This document shows positions 49,655-60,562 of a stretch of DNA of 64,000 bases, piece by piece (within the stretch, counting starts at the first letter, position 1; each line of letters starts with the position of its first letter). The translations under genes were made by a program, and so were the position numbers. This stretch comes from Pleurotus djamor (Eukaryota; Basidiomycota; Agaricomycetes; Agaricales; Pleurotaceae), in the NCBI GenBank assembly GCA_029747585.1, contig JAPEVF010000119.1:39821-103820 (forward strand). The letters run 5' to 3'. A model generated the notes under the pieces. The model made no database searches. It was not told the origin of the DNA and was given only the letters and a program-made list of their open reading frames with translations.

Positions 49655-51770
49655 ATGTCACACACGTCCCCCGCTAGCTATCTCGTCTGGTCCGTCATAG
49701 CTACTCTGGTACGAGCACGAGTTGAATGGAGCCTCGCGATGGATCGTCTTACCCAGTCTTAGTTGGGAATATTCCTGGTGTACCACTTGTGGTCTTTCGA
49801 TAGATTCAAGTGTTTGAAGTACGCCGCCGTCTCTTGATGATCATCCTGGAGTCGCTACTAACTCTGCCGTTAGATGGAACAACGGTCCCAACTCCGGCGC
49901 TTTCAAGCGCGTCATGACGGTACCATCGCTTCTGAGACGATTCGACTCGCCCGCTGACCTCCCGATCAGTACTCCTACCTTCTCAGCGTGCCGCTAATAA
50001 TGGGGTATGCCATCGGTTTCGCGGTCATCAAGTACAGAGAGGGTTACGTTGATATGCCACTCTTTGGCAGTAAGTCTTAGTCTGCTACCGTGCAACGCGT
50101 TTCTGAACTTTTGCCAGTCATGCCTAAGCCATGGCAACTCTGGGATTCTACCTCGCGATCAGCGATATTCCCTTTGTTGTTGTTGTTCTCGTTGGCCTGG
50201 GGTTTAGAGATGTACGTCGTCAGTATCTCAGTGGTTGGTGCATGGTTTAATTCGTCGTCATCATACAGGGTCACCCATCTTGAAGGTTTGGATGGCCCTT
50301 CCGTTATCTGTTCAAGCCGGAACCTAATTCATCACGTACAGAACTTTGTTTTTGGCTCTTCCTCATCAATGCCGGCTCCACCCAGCAAAATTGGTTCAGA
50401 ACGCTGTACTTCAAAATATGGATCGTCGGCTCTTTCATCGGCATCACTTACATGCCATTGGTGACTATCTTCACTAGGGAGGACCCCCTCAAGGTGTGTA
50501 ATGAATGAACTATTTATAGCTCTCTACCTGAACCCTTCCATTCGATATCAGTGCGAAGCCTACACAGCACTAGCCGGAAGTCTGGGCAGTTTGTCGTTGA
50601 CTCTTTGGTTCACACCTGTGCTGTAAGTTCCACCATCGCTCAACGACGATAAGCTATTTATGGGTTCCACAGCTGGACCTTCCCTTCATTCTTAGAAAAC
50701 TTGGTTCGTCATACTTCCATATCTGCTCGTAACGATATCATTTACTCCCACATGACCTTGCAGCGCACTGAAGGCGTCGATACAGCCACAGTTGTCCGTC
50801 TGACCAAGTTCCACGAACTGAATGTACGTGGTGTCAACTGACAGTCCCTTCACCACTATGACTGATCTTCGATTATGATTTGACGCCTCTAGACCCTTCG
50901 TGTTATCTTTCGATTCTTGTTTGTCGTCCCCCTTCTCATCTTGGGTGTCGATGGCGTTCGCCCACATGCCCACATCAATGAGAATTTCTTTGCGACAGGT
51001 AAGCGATCGACGGCCAATCATTGCATTCTATGCGCTTACCGCGTCTTGTCAGACTTTTTAATGATGGTTGCTGGATTCGGCTGTGCTATTTCATCCGCCA
51101 TCACACTTGTGGTATGCTCGATGGCTTCCCCAATACCATAAGTGGACTGACTGGGTGTGCCTCTGTAGATCTTTTTCCCTCGGTCAGTCGAGGGTGAGAT
51201 AGCTTCGCGTGAGGCCTCCCGGGAAGCGCGCCAAAAGAGGATGTATGGCCTTAGTTCCGGAATGGCCGAATCTGGAGTCGCCACTCAGTCCAATGTGTCG
51301 TTTCAGCCGCAGCTCGATCCCAAGGCTCGTTTCAGTGGCTCCTCATTTGGTGGTAACTACGCCGAGCAAACGCTTACGCTGCCCCCCGTGGACGCCCGAC
51401 GTGATCCATACAACTACCCCATTTCGCCTTCTTCGATGTCCAAGTATACGGAAGATGGGGATTATGTTACGGGTTTACCAAAGCACATCCCCCCGTCGAG
51501 GGCTCAGAGGAAGAGAGGGCCTCCAGAAGTTGACATGGAGATGGACAGTATCCCTTCGTCAACGAGGTTAACAGAGACGAACCTATCAGTGCACAACCTG
51601 CGGAATGTCAACCCCATGGTGCAGAACTTCACTTCGCCGATTGGTATGTGAAACCCTTGGAACTCCTGATTTTTACGCTCATATAATGCCGCTCAATAGA
51701 TATCATGTACCAACCTTTGGGTAACGTGCAGCGCATGAATGGGTCAAGACTCACTTTCACAGCACCATGA
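49655..51770 (+). CDS. Seven-TM orphan membrane protein with long cytosolic tail
   Basis: Protein of 463 residues from 14 exons with 13 GT-AG introns of 48-69 nt; exon lengths sum to 1392 bases and every junction keeps phase. Exons: 49655-49708, 49763-49818, 49874-49919, 49970-50069, 50118-50211, 50269-50285, 50342-50493, 50552-50622, 50673-50703, 50764-50823, 50893-50998, 51053-51111, 51169-51643, 51700-51770. Seven hydrophobic segments are visible: YLVWSVIATLLGIFLVYHLW, YLLSVPLIMGYAIGFAV, FPLLLLFSLAWGLEM running into ELCFWLFLINAG, IWIVGSFIGITYMPLV, ALAGSLGSLSLTLWFTPVL, FRFLFVVPLLILGV and FLMMVAGFGCAISSAITLVI. A tail of about 190 residues rich in Ser, Pro and Arg follows. It has the layout of a G-protein-coupled receptor, but I do not recognise a known class (STE2, STE3, Git3 and cAMP-type signatures not seen). 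Ligand and signalling role unknown. Confidence 0.85.
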
Positions 51771-52269
51771 TGACCATGATTCTGACTTTCACTCTGGGTC
51801 CTTTCGTCCGTGTATCCTTATCTTCTATGCGGTGGTGTACGCCCTCCTTATTTGAAAAGTATTTTTGTATAATAGTGACCTTCGTTCATGATATTTATTA
51901 GCCGTTTGTCTATGAAGTTATCCACTCTCTCCGCCGCCAGCTTCATCCAATGTTCCGCCAAATGCGCCTGAATTGGGCTCAATCCTCGGATTATTCATGC
52001 TCCGCGATGTTGCAAAGCCTCGCATGAATGTTTCGCCTCCTCCAATTCCAATCCCTCTCAATACATAAACAATCATTGACGATGCCGCTACCCAACCAAG
52101 GTCTTAATGGTGCCGCCACTACGGTGCGTCCACGGCGTATCTACGGGCCCCCGAACTTCTATCGACTATGTTCACCACATGGTCCCGAAGCACAGAAGCA
52201 GTTCAAGGGCAAGTATATATTCCTAGCAACTCGGTCGCCGATGCTCATCCTTCAGTTACAGTTTCATCT
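51771..52269. other. Intergenic upstream of the glycosidase
   Basis: About 500 bases without a supported gene. In-frame Met codons upstream of 52270 are not used because the signal peptide begins there. Confidence 0.5.
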
Positions 52270-54374
52270 ATGTTGTCGAATAACGCTTGGATCCGATACG
52301 CCATCACTGTCTTGGCCGCAGTAGTCCATGTTGCGTACGCTGCAACGATCTCCAGCACGCCAGCCCAAACCTTCACTGGCGTCGGGGGATCAGGGGCTTG
52401 GTGGCCCATGGACTTGTTTCACTTCCCAGAGTCCGTTCGGCAAAATCTCTCCTCACTACTTTTCTCAGACTCTGGTCTGGGGCTTTCGAGCTACAGGTGG
52501 AACGTCGGTGCTGGCGGTAAGCTTGTGTACTCGAACAGGCATCTCGACATTGGAATTCATCATTATGGCATAGGTGTTAGTGTTGCGAACCGTGTCCGGG
52601 CCCCTGAGACCTTCTATGTCTCCCAGGGCGTGTTTGACTGGTCCAAAGATCCACAAGGGCTCTACTTCTTGAACGAAGCAGCTAAGCGTGGCGTACCTAT
52701 GCTGACTGCGTTTGCAAATAGCGCTCCCGCCCCGTTGACCGCCGGAAAGACAAGTTGTAATAGTAACTTCGTAACAGGTACCCCAATTATCCATGCTTAA
52801 ACGTCGCTTCGCGCTTAACCTTTGTCGTGGCAACTGCGTTATAGGGAGTGGTGCAGCGTATGGCGCTTACCTTGCCGATGTAATCCAGCACTTTCGAAAT
52901 CAAGGAATCCCCATCACACTTGTATCGCCAATGAACGAGCCCGACAGTAATTTCGGTCCTGCTCCTTGTCAACAAGAGGGAATGCAAGTTGTTCCATCAC
53001 AGTAAGAGTTGAACTTTCTGTTGGCTGGTCTATCATGATCTCTGTATCTTGAAGGCGTGCGGAAGTTGTCAGGGAACTTTACAATGCATTGGCCGCCAGG
53101 GGCCTGCAAAACACCGTCGGCATCCTGGCAGATGAATCATCCTCTTTGGGAAACGCCCGCAATGAATATGCCTCCTGGCTCCCTCAGGTCATCAATCAGG
53201 TGAACATTCCTTCGATTCTGATTTCAGAACAATCATAGAGTGAAGTTGACGATCTATGATCATAGGTCGCTGCTCTCGTCCATCATACGTATGACTTCCC
53301 TTCAGACGATTCCTATGTTTCATTTGTCAATAACGTCAAGTCGGCGTTTCCTGGGAAGATAACATGGATGTCTGTGAGTATGGAGTTGTCTGTCTTCTCC
53401 GGTACTCGTAATGATGAAAGCTGTCCGTTCCAGGAAGTATGCTGCTCCCTTGGAAACGCAGATGGAAGTGGAAGAGGATGGTCACAAGGATACGACCCAA
53501 CGTACGACTCAGCCTTATCGAACAGAAACTTCGCCAGCTTATGATGGTTCAGGATAAAGAATGCTCTGATGTTCACTGGGATGGTTTTCCAGAGCTTCAA
53601 TGTTGCCGGAGAACCTCACTATGACGTGCGTGTCATCATTGATACGTGTCGCAATGAGTACTGATCATCTCAATCACCTAGTTTTGGACTTTAGTATCTA
53701 ACGGTGAGGATGTTGATAAATTAATCGAGTCCAAGCTAAGGGAGGTCAGGCCTCGGATGCTCTCCACTGAACAACCCATCCTGCGTCAATAACGCCAACG
53801 GAGCTGGATGGAATGTCAGTACTCAGTCCTCACTCATCTACCGTGTCCATCATCATCTCACACCGCTAAATTTGATAGGATGGTTTGATATACTACGATG
53901 GAAACTATGCAAACAATGGAAACTTCCAACTCTGTATGTTTCTTTCCCCCTCTCCTTTCTGCTCGGGTTCATCATCTATCGTTAGATCTTACCAAACACT
54001 TCTGGACATACAAGCACTTAGGAAACTTCGTCAAACGTGAATTAATATCCCCCATCAATACTATCCTCATCTAACATGTGTTCCATACAGCTGGAAGCCA
54101 ACGACGTGTAATCACAGGTTCAGATGCCAATCGTTTGACGTTAGCGGTGTCCACCTCATCTAATTACTATATTCTGGCAATCAACCCCAACTCCGGAGAC
54201 TCGAGCTTCACGCTCCAGTTCCCCGACGCCGCCTGCGCCAATGGCGCGTTCCGTACTTCCGCTAGCGAAGATTTCGCTTCGGTCGCAGGCGCTGTCCGAC
54301 AGGGTTCTAACTGGGTGCTTTCCCTCCGTTCCATGAGCTTGACCACCTACGTATTTAGTCGGAGGTCTTGTTAG
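52270..54374 (+). CDS. Secreted GH30-like glycosidase (endo-galactanase type)
   Basis: Extracellular glycoside hydrolase of clan GH-A, closest by eye to family GH30 (beta-1,6-galactanase or related). The start at 52270 gives a signal peptide (MLSNNAWIRYAITVLAAVVH...). The catalytic domain has FTGVGGSGAWWPMDLFHFP, YRWNVGAGG, FANSAPAPL, the acid/base Glu in LVSPMNEPD and the nucleophile Glu in ITWMSEVCC. These positions and spacing match GH30 enzymes. The C-terminal segment (VITGSDANRLTLAVSTSS... LQFPDAAC) is the beta-sandwich side domain. About 10 short introns are present, one between GYDPT and IKNALMFTGM. The protein is likely about 480 residues. It probably degrades plant or fungal cell-wall polysaccharide. 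The subfamily and substrate are not certain. Confidence 0.87.
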
Positions 54375-54524
54375 TCTGTAATATCGATACAGATACAGCC
54401 GCCGCCGCGCTGTCGGTCGGCCTCTAGATAGCGAGGGAACAACACGAAAGCGTCAATATTAAAGCAGTGTTACAGGAACTGAAGTAAGTCCGAAAAGTAC
54501 GAGAAGGAGAACATGGTCAACGCC

Positions 54525-56134
54525 CTAATTCTTGACCGATTGCACTTTCGTCGCAAGGGCGTCGTTGTAGGCGCGGATGGTGTGAGCAATCTTCATATCG
54601 GCCAAGTGATTCAATGTGGCGACAGTGTCGTAAGCGGGAGGTGGGAAGAGAGCATCTTGAGCGAGAGCGAAGCTCGAGGATACTGCTTTCATTACACTGG
54701 ACACGCTGGCCACGGAGGCAGTTGATCCCTTGCATTCTGATTTAAGCGATCTTTCATGAGCAAACTGGGAATAGAACTCACTGGTGACTGAGGGGGGTCC
54801 TGGGCTAATTGGTCTTCTGCATCCTTGATAGCGTCTTGGTACTTAGGGTCGTCGCTAGTATAACTGCCACGCTGGGTGTCAAGAACGACGAGAAGGTCAA
54901 GAGACGATGCGGCAGTAATTCCCGACCAATCATCTTTGACGAATGAGACAAACTTGTTCGCAATCTACAGCGCATCTTGAGAGGGAATCTTGTGAATGAC
55001 GGGAGAAGGGATTCCAACCTTGTCAGCAGCACGCTGATCATCCGGGTCGATGGAGCCATCGTCACCGACAAGAATCAGGTAACTTAGCATGAGTCCATCC
55101 TCTGTCTTGATGGCGTCGCACATCCTTGCGTATACCTTGGCGAGGATGCGGGAGACGAAAAGCTCTCGGATAGTCTTGACAAGTTCATCTCTTTGCTGCT
55201 TTTGTTCGTACAACTAAGGATGGGTAAGCAAAGGCAAATAGTTCCGAGTGAGGATAGGGAGACTCACATCAAAAGCAAGGATAAACCCATCCGCAAAAAT
55301 TCCTACGATGGATAAAACCTTGAGGAAGCGACCGGCGTTCGACGCATATTTAGCGACTTGGCTAGCTTCAACTAGGCCGTCTGGCATAGCCAGCTTAATC
55401 AGAGAGGACGTTTGAGACGGCGTCGGGGGAGCACGTACCTTCAGCCCACTTGAAAACGGTGGAGGCAAGGCGGAAGGCCCGAGCACCAGCCTCAACACCC
55501 TCTGTGACCAGAGTGATAAAGGCACGGGCATATCCACGAATCATCGTTACGAGGCCGACAGCACGGAGGAAGTTGCCAATGTCGATAGCTAAATCAATGT
55601 CAGTCCACTGAAGCGAGGGAATTACATGAGCCACTCACCCTTCGCAACGATACCGGAGGTGAATAGGATACCACTCATGGCCACTAAGGAAAGAAGGTTA
55701 GTAATGGTCCCGAGTCTACCCAGTGGTGAGCATACTGAGGGCGGTATCAGTGCCTTGAGTGAGCTGAGCGCTGCTCTTGATGAGCTAGAATTTCGAGGAA
55801 TAATTTAGCGAGACTTGGAGAGAAACGGACGGGATAATGATTACATTGTTGTACTGCGCCTGTTGTTCGGGGGTCAAAGCAGCATTGAGCTTGGCTTGGA
55901 GCTCGTCGAAGGTGGACATCTTGTTGTTCGCGAGAATTTGATTGATATAAGGAAGCATGCGAGCATCGGCCTTGGTCATGGCATCCCTGGCTTCCTTGGC
56001 ACTATTCTGCAAGAGGGAGATGTCGTTCTGAAGCTGAAGGGCACGGTCACGACGAGAGACGTTATCGGGATAGAAAACTGGGAACAAAGAAGTTAAAAAG
56101 GCGAAAAGTATGGGAGAATGAAGCACCTACCCAT
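54525..56134 (-). CDS. Alpha-helical membrane-active-like protein, paralog 1
   Basis: I do not recognise an established family. The first exon is only 4 nt (ATGG, 56134-56131), followed by a 53-nt intron and exon 56077-55845, in which VFYPDNVSRRDRALQLQ starts a long amphipathic helical region. A first hydrophobic stretch (MAMSGILFTSGIVAKAIDIG) and a second (KVLSIVGIFADGFILAF) are separated by an amphipathic segment (GVEAGARAFRLASTVFKWAE). A charged helical region (YEQKQQRDELVKTIRELFVS) and a Ser/Ala-rich C-terminus follow. Several further introns are present; the stop is at 54525-54527. The layout (helical bundle with two hydrophobic segments, no signal peptide) recalls alpha-helical pore-formers, but no motif proves it. 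The paralog at 58712 lies head-to-head. Both have a TATAAATA box about 100 bp upstream. Confidence 0.72.
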
Positions 56135-57761
56135 TATGATAGAAACTTGACGGTGATTGAGTTGAAAGTCGAACAAGTGGAGGAGTTTGTTAGCTGGTGC
56201 TGATCCTAGCGAATATGTTTGTGTATTTATAGGGTATGAGCCATTTTACCATCTCAATTCTCTCGCGATGATGAAGGAGAAGGATGGCCTTGCAGTGTAA
56301 ACTCGGCAAGGACTACAGGGTCCCAAGCAAGCCACAGGAGAAGTCGAACGATGTGACCGACACATACGGTCATCCGATACCGCACAAAAAGTGGTTACCC
56401 CTCGTGTCTTCATGTTCGCAGTCCAAAACAGGTGGATAGCGGGTCACTATGGCTGAGTGCTCAGCGGTCTAGAAACTGGGATGTAGACAGGCACGCTTCC
56501 ATGAATTGATCGGCACTCTGATGGTACCGATCTGTGTGGGGAGAACATACAAGTCCGTTCATGACGTTGCTGTTGTAAGACATTCATCCTACTGGAGGGT
56601 CAGGGCCACTCTTATGCGTGCGTGTGTTACAACTGTACCTGCTGTCGCGTTCTTAACTTAGAAAAACGCGGCGACTTCTCCCTTACGCGATGGATTTCTT
56701 TCTTTGTGTTAAGTGTGATGTCTTTAGGCAGAACTATTGGAGCGCGATGACAGTTTCTGAGTCTCTGACCAGCCTTTACCGCATGACGGGGTCGAAATTT
56801 GACGATTGAATGTCGCATGAGATCGCATGGGGACTGGGGACGCGTACCTCGTCGAATTTCTCACTTTCTATCGACAGTATAGTTCTGTCCTCCTGGCGAG
56901 ATTCAGCTACATTCTGAGCGATAGCTTCGCTTGAAGGTCCTAACGAACTTTTGATTGGAACACGACAACGGAGGGTGACCGGGGGCCACTGTAAACTGTG
57001 AATTTGGCAAATACTTACGAGCGGCAAGTCATCCTGTCGCGCAAGGTCGGGTCATCGGGACATTTGTTGCAGTATCAGAAGTGGGGAATCAATGTGCGTA
57101 GGACGAAAGCGTTGGATCCCTGGAGTTGCTCAGTTGTGGGTGGCCCAGGAGTAAAACAAAGAACGAACCACCTATTTCTCCTATTGATCACCCCTGTCTG
57201 CCTCAATCGTCCACCGTCCCGCCTTGCCACCAACTCACTGCGCGCTGTCATTCGATTCGATAGTCCACCCCCCACTTGAGACTAAGCCGCTTGCGTGGAC
57301 ATATCTCGCCTGAAATAGTGCCAAGGATAGCGCGTTGACTAGGAGCACACTCGGACTAGTGCAGTAACTTCCTTCCACCAATCACAGGTTGTCGTTGACT
57401 GCAGCCTAGGAATGAGCTATGTAACCACACAAAAAAATGAAGAAGTTTAATCTATGTCCGCTAAATTCAACTACTCTAACCTCATTCACTCTAAGTGAAT
57501 AACACCATTCCTCTCCAACACTGTAAGAATCTGTTCCCATGCTTAAATGGGTCGGTTTTCTTTCGATCCAAGATTCCACCCAAAATTGCTGTTGAATATC
57601 CTCCGTGTAAGTATAGAAACGGTGCGTAGTGTATGCTAGATTCCTCAGCAAACAGACTTCCAACTCTTGTGTGTCTCTTCCCCATGGGTTCTCCGTTCCA
57701 GGCTTTGTATCTGACGGTTTCATCTTCTAGGTTCTGCCAATACACCCCATCCTCAGCAAAG
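56135..57761. other. Intergenic between paralog 1 and the small secreted gene
   Basis: 1.6 kb. Contains the TATA box of paralog 1 at 56224. I see no supported gene. Minus-strand frames at 57406-57790 read as protein-like (GVYWQNLEDETVRYKAWNG) but have no splice or domain support and overlap the start of the + gene, so they are left out. Confidence 0.4.
56224..56231 (-). promoter_or_regulatory. TATA box (TATAAATA) of paralog 1
   Basis: On the minus strand, TATAAATA lies about 90 bp upstream of the ATG at 56134, a normal core-promoter distance. Confidence 0.6.
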
Positions 57762-58021
57762 ATGAAGGTCGCTTTCTTCCTCGCCGCCATCGCCGCCGTT
57801 GTCTGACATCGCCGCCCCTCTCGAGGACTTCGCCAAGCCTAAGAACTACACACCTGGGTTCGGTCAAATTGGTTACCAATACGGACACCAGCTCTGCGCT
57901 TCATAAAGCTGCGCACGCTGCCAAGAAGGCCAGCAAGCCGAGCAAGGCTCCTCCCCCTCCTGCTGCTGAAGAGCCTGCTGCTGAGGCACCGGCTGAGGAG
58001 GCTCCCGCCGATGGCTCTTAA
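57762..58021 (+). pseudogene. Broken small secreted protein gene
   Basis: A signal peptide (MKVAFFLAAIAAVV) opens at 57762 but runs into TGA at codon 15. Shifting frame by one base gives DIAAPLEDFAKPKNYTPG, then a second one-base shift gives a Lys/Ala-rich segment (ALHKAAHAAKKASKPSKAP) and an acidic Pro/Ala/Glu tail (EEPAAEAPAEEAPADGS) to a stop at 58019-58021. This is the layout of a small secreted, possibly effector-like protein, but it needs two frameshifts in 260 bases. Ns at 58083 and 58113-58114 show poor local sequence quality, so sequencing error is as likely as decay. It lies between the two helical paralogs, on the + strand. Confidence 0.5.
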
Positions 58022-58711
58022 TTGAGATCCGTCTACGCACTTTGGGTTATCTGGGGAGTCAAATCGTAATTTAAATAATACTNCTCAATTGTCCACCGGT
58101 AATATTTTGAGANNTTCCCTCAGGCATATATTTTGGTATGATCAGGAGTCCAGCATGAGTACTGCGTACCGAATAGAGCAAGGTAGCTCAGAAAGGTTTG
58201 TAACAAGTTTGTAAACCTCCTGTTTGTTGGTCGGCCCCTTAGAGCATTTAGGGTAAGCACCGGATTGGCGTCCCCAGCGCTTCTTGCATCTTTACTTCCG
58301 ACTTCAACGATCGAACGATCTCCTGGAACAACGGACTTCACCTTCAATTGTGCCTTGTAGCTGAACTCACAGAATGTTCCTAGCGTTCGGGTAAAGGATT
58401 CTGAGCCCTTGTTTGAAGGAGAGGATGACCTTTCGGTCAGAGAGTATCCCCGTCACGACTCACACTCCACCACATTTTCTCTGTATTGGGGCTTGACGTC
58501 GCAAAAGAGCGGAGACTTGACCCCGTAGGCCTTCCCTGTGGCTGCCACCGCTGCAGACACTGTATTGCTAAGCTCACCTTCATAGACTTCGAGCTCAGTA
58601 TAAATATGACGGTGATTCAGGAAGATAGAGAGCATCATCCGCTTCGCTCTTCGACTTCGTTCATCTACTTGACAGTTCTACCTTCATCCAACCTTCATCC
58701 AACTTGCGAAT
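58022..58711. other. Upstream region of paralog 2
   Basis: Contains Ns at 58083 and 58113-58114 and the TATA box of paralog 2. No gene seen. Confidence 0.5.
58599..58606 (+). promoter_or_regulatory. TATA box (TATAAATA) of paralog 2
   Basis: TATAAATA lies 113 bp upstream of the ATG at 58712. Same sequence and similar distance as in paralog 1. Confidence 0.6.
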
Positions 58712-60391
58712 ATGCCTGGTCAGCTGTCAGCAGACTCTGGGCTGCTTTTGTGGTGCTAACGTGCACGCCTATAGTTTTCTTCCCGGACAACACCAACCGC
58801 CGCGACCGAGCTCTCCAACTTCAGAACGATGTTGTCCTCTTGCAGAACTCTGTCGCGCAAGCTAAAGCTGACATGGACAAACAAGACGCACGGATGATTC
58901 CCCTCATCAACGAAATCCTTGACGCCCATGGCTTGGCTTCCTTCGAGGAGCTTCAAGAAAAGCTAAACACCGTTTTGACCCCCGAGCAACAGCAGGCATA
59001 CAGAGATGTGAGTCTTACAGTTGCTCAGCTAACTGATTTGTCGTGAACCCAATGAAACAGTTGATCGAACACTCTGCCGATGTTGAATCTTCCAACAAAG
59101 TTGCCCTAAGTGCGTGTTCCCAGAATCCTACTGTCGCAATATTTGTCTCACAAAATTATCATCTTGGTTTTAGTCACCATCGGCGTCATTGCCCTGACAT
59201 CTGGAGGTTTGTTTTCCTTCCTCTTCTGCTACCTTCCCAGTCCGCACTGACTGAGTCCTATCTTCAAGCCGTTGCTGTAGGAAACCTGATCCGCGTTGGG
59301 TTCCTTCTCGACGCCATGCGTGCACTTGCCCACGCATTCTTCACTCTAGTGACCAAAGGTCTAGAAGCTGGTATCGCAGCCTTCAATGTACTGAGCACCA
59401 CCCTTAGGTGGGTTATGGGTAAATATCTCTTTTGCTACTTCGTATCTATGGCTCTCCACCAACTCTTCACTCACATAAATTTGACGAAATAGGACGAGGC
59501 CAATTCGCTGAAGATGGAGTCTTGATGGCAAAATACCTGGCCAATGGTACTACGTACCTTGGAATCTTATCCATCGCTGGTATACTCGCGGATGGATTCA
59601 TTTTGGCTTATGCTGTACGTCACTGCTCTGCGAGTGTTGTTTCCACCTCCGCTAAGCAGACTCAAATCCTCGCAGTATTACGAGGAGAAGGAGCAAAAGA
59701 ACGAATTGGATAAAGCTATTGGAGAGCTTTATGTCACCCGTATCATAGCGAAAGTCTACAGCAAGATGTGCGATGCCATAAAGACACAGGTCCGTCACTA
59801 TCCCAGGATTCTCCGCGTTCTCTCGTTCAACTTGTTTTTTTCTCCCAGGACGGCATCATGCTAGCCTACCTACTCAACGCCGCCGATGATCCTGATGCCG
59901 CCGCCGCTGTGCGTCCTTCTCCTTCTCATTTCGGAGCATTAATCCCAATCAATATCTTCCTTGATCTCTAGATTGCAAATACCCTTGTGACAAATGTCAA
60001 GAATGCGTGGACCAATATCACTACCAAGACAGCGTTGGATGAGCTGATTGTATTCGACTCTACTCGGGGTAGTTGGACAGCTTCTGATCCTAGCTACGAC
60101 GATGCCATCGCTCGTGCCGAAGATAAGATGAAGGCTGACCCTCCTCAATCTGTGAGTCAACTCCACTTCTCGTGGTGGATAAAGCTGACGAAACTTGGCT
60201 CACAGGGCCCCGTCGCAGCACAGCTTGCGTCCGCAAAATCTGTCAAGGCTGCTGCACACGAAGTTGCAAAGGCTCTGGACGATGTCTGGTCGCCGATCCC
60301 TGTTCATCACCTCTCTTCGGCGCTCGCGCATCTCCATGATCGCAAGCGGATTCATCAATACGCTCACGCGAAAACTCTGCGTGTCCTCTAA
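58712..60391 (+). CDS. Alpha-helical membrane-active-like protein, paralog 2
   Basis: Counterpart of paralog 1. The first exon is 7 nt (ATGCCTG, 58712-58718), followed by a 56-nt intron and VFFPDNTNRRDRALQLQ, matching VFYPDNVSRRDRALQLQ. Conserved blocks follow in the same order: LTPEQQQAYRD, a first hydrophobic region (GVIALTSG joined to AVGNLIRVGFLLDAM), TKGLEAGIAAFNVLSTTLRW, a second hydrophobic segment (YLGILSIAGILADGFILAYA), a charged helix (YEEKEQKNELDKAIGELYVT) and KVYSKMCDAIKT. The C-terminal block ends near HLSSALAHLHDRKRIHQYAH and the stop at 60389-60391. It has several introns. There is no signal peptide. The shared architecture shows an old duplication. The function is unknown; a membrane-inserting role is inferred from the two hydrophobic segments in a helical protein. 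Confidence 0.72.
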
Positions 60392-60562
60392 TCCGACTCT
60401 GCTATTGGTCTCAATCCTAGCACTTATATTTCTTACGCTTGTTATCTTAGTTATTCTCAACGGACAATCTTATAATCATTCTTTCGCTCAGTTACCCCAG
60501 TGTGGTGGGACCCGCTCCGTATCATTGATCAAGAGCGAACATCACTTGACTTCTCGATGTTT

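Noticed and set aside
57491..57790. Minus-strand frame with GVYWQNLEDETVRYKAWNG
   Set aside because: Looks somewhat lectin-like, but it has no splice or domain support and overlaps the signal peptide of the + gene.
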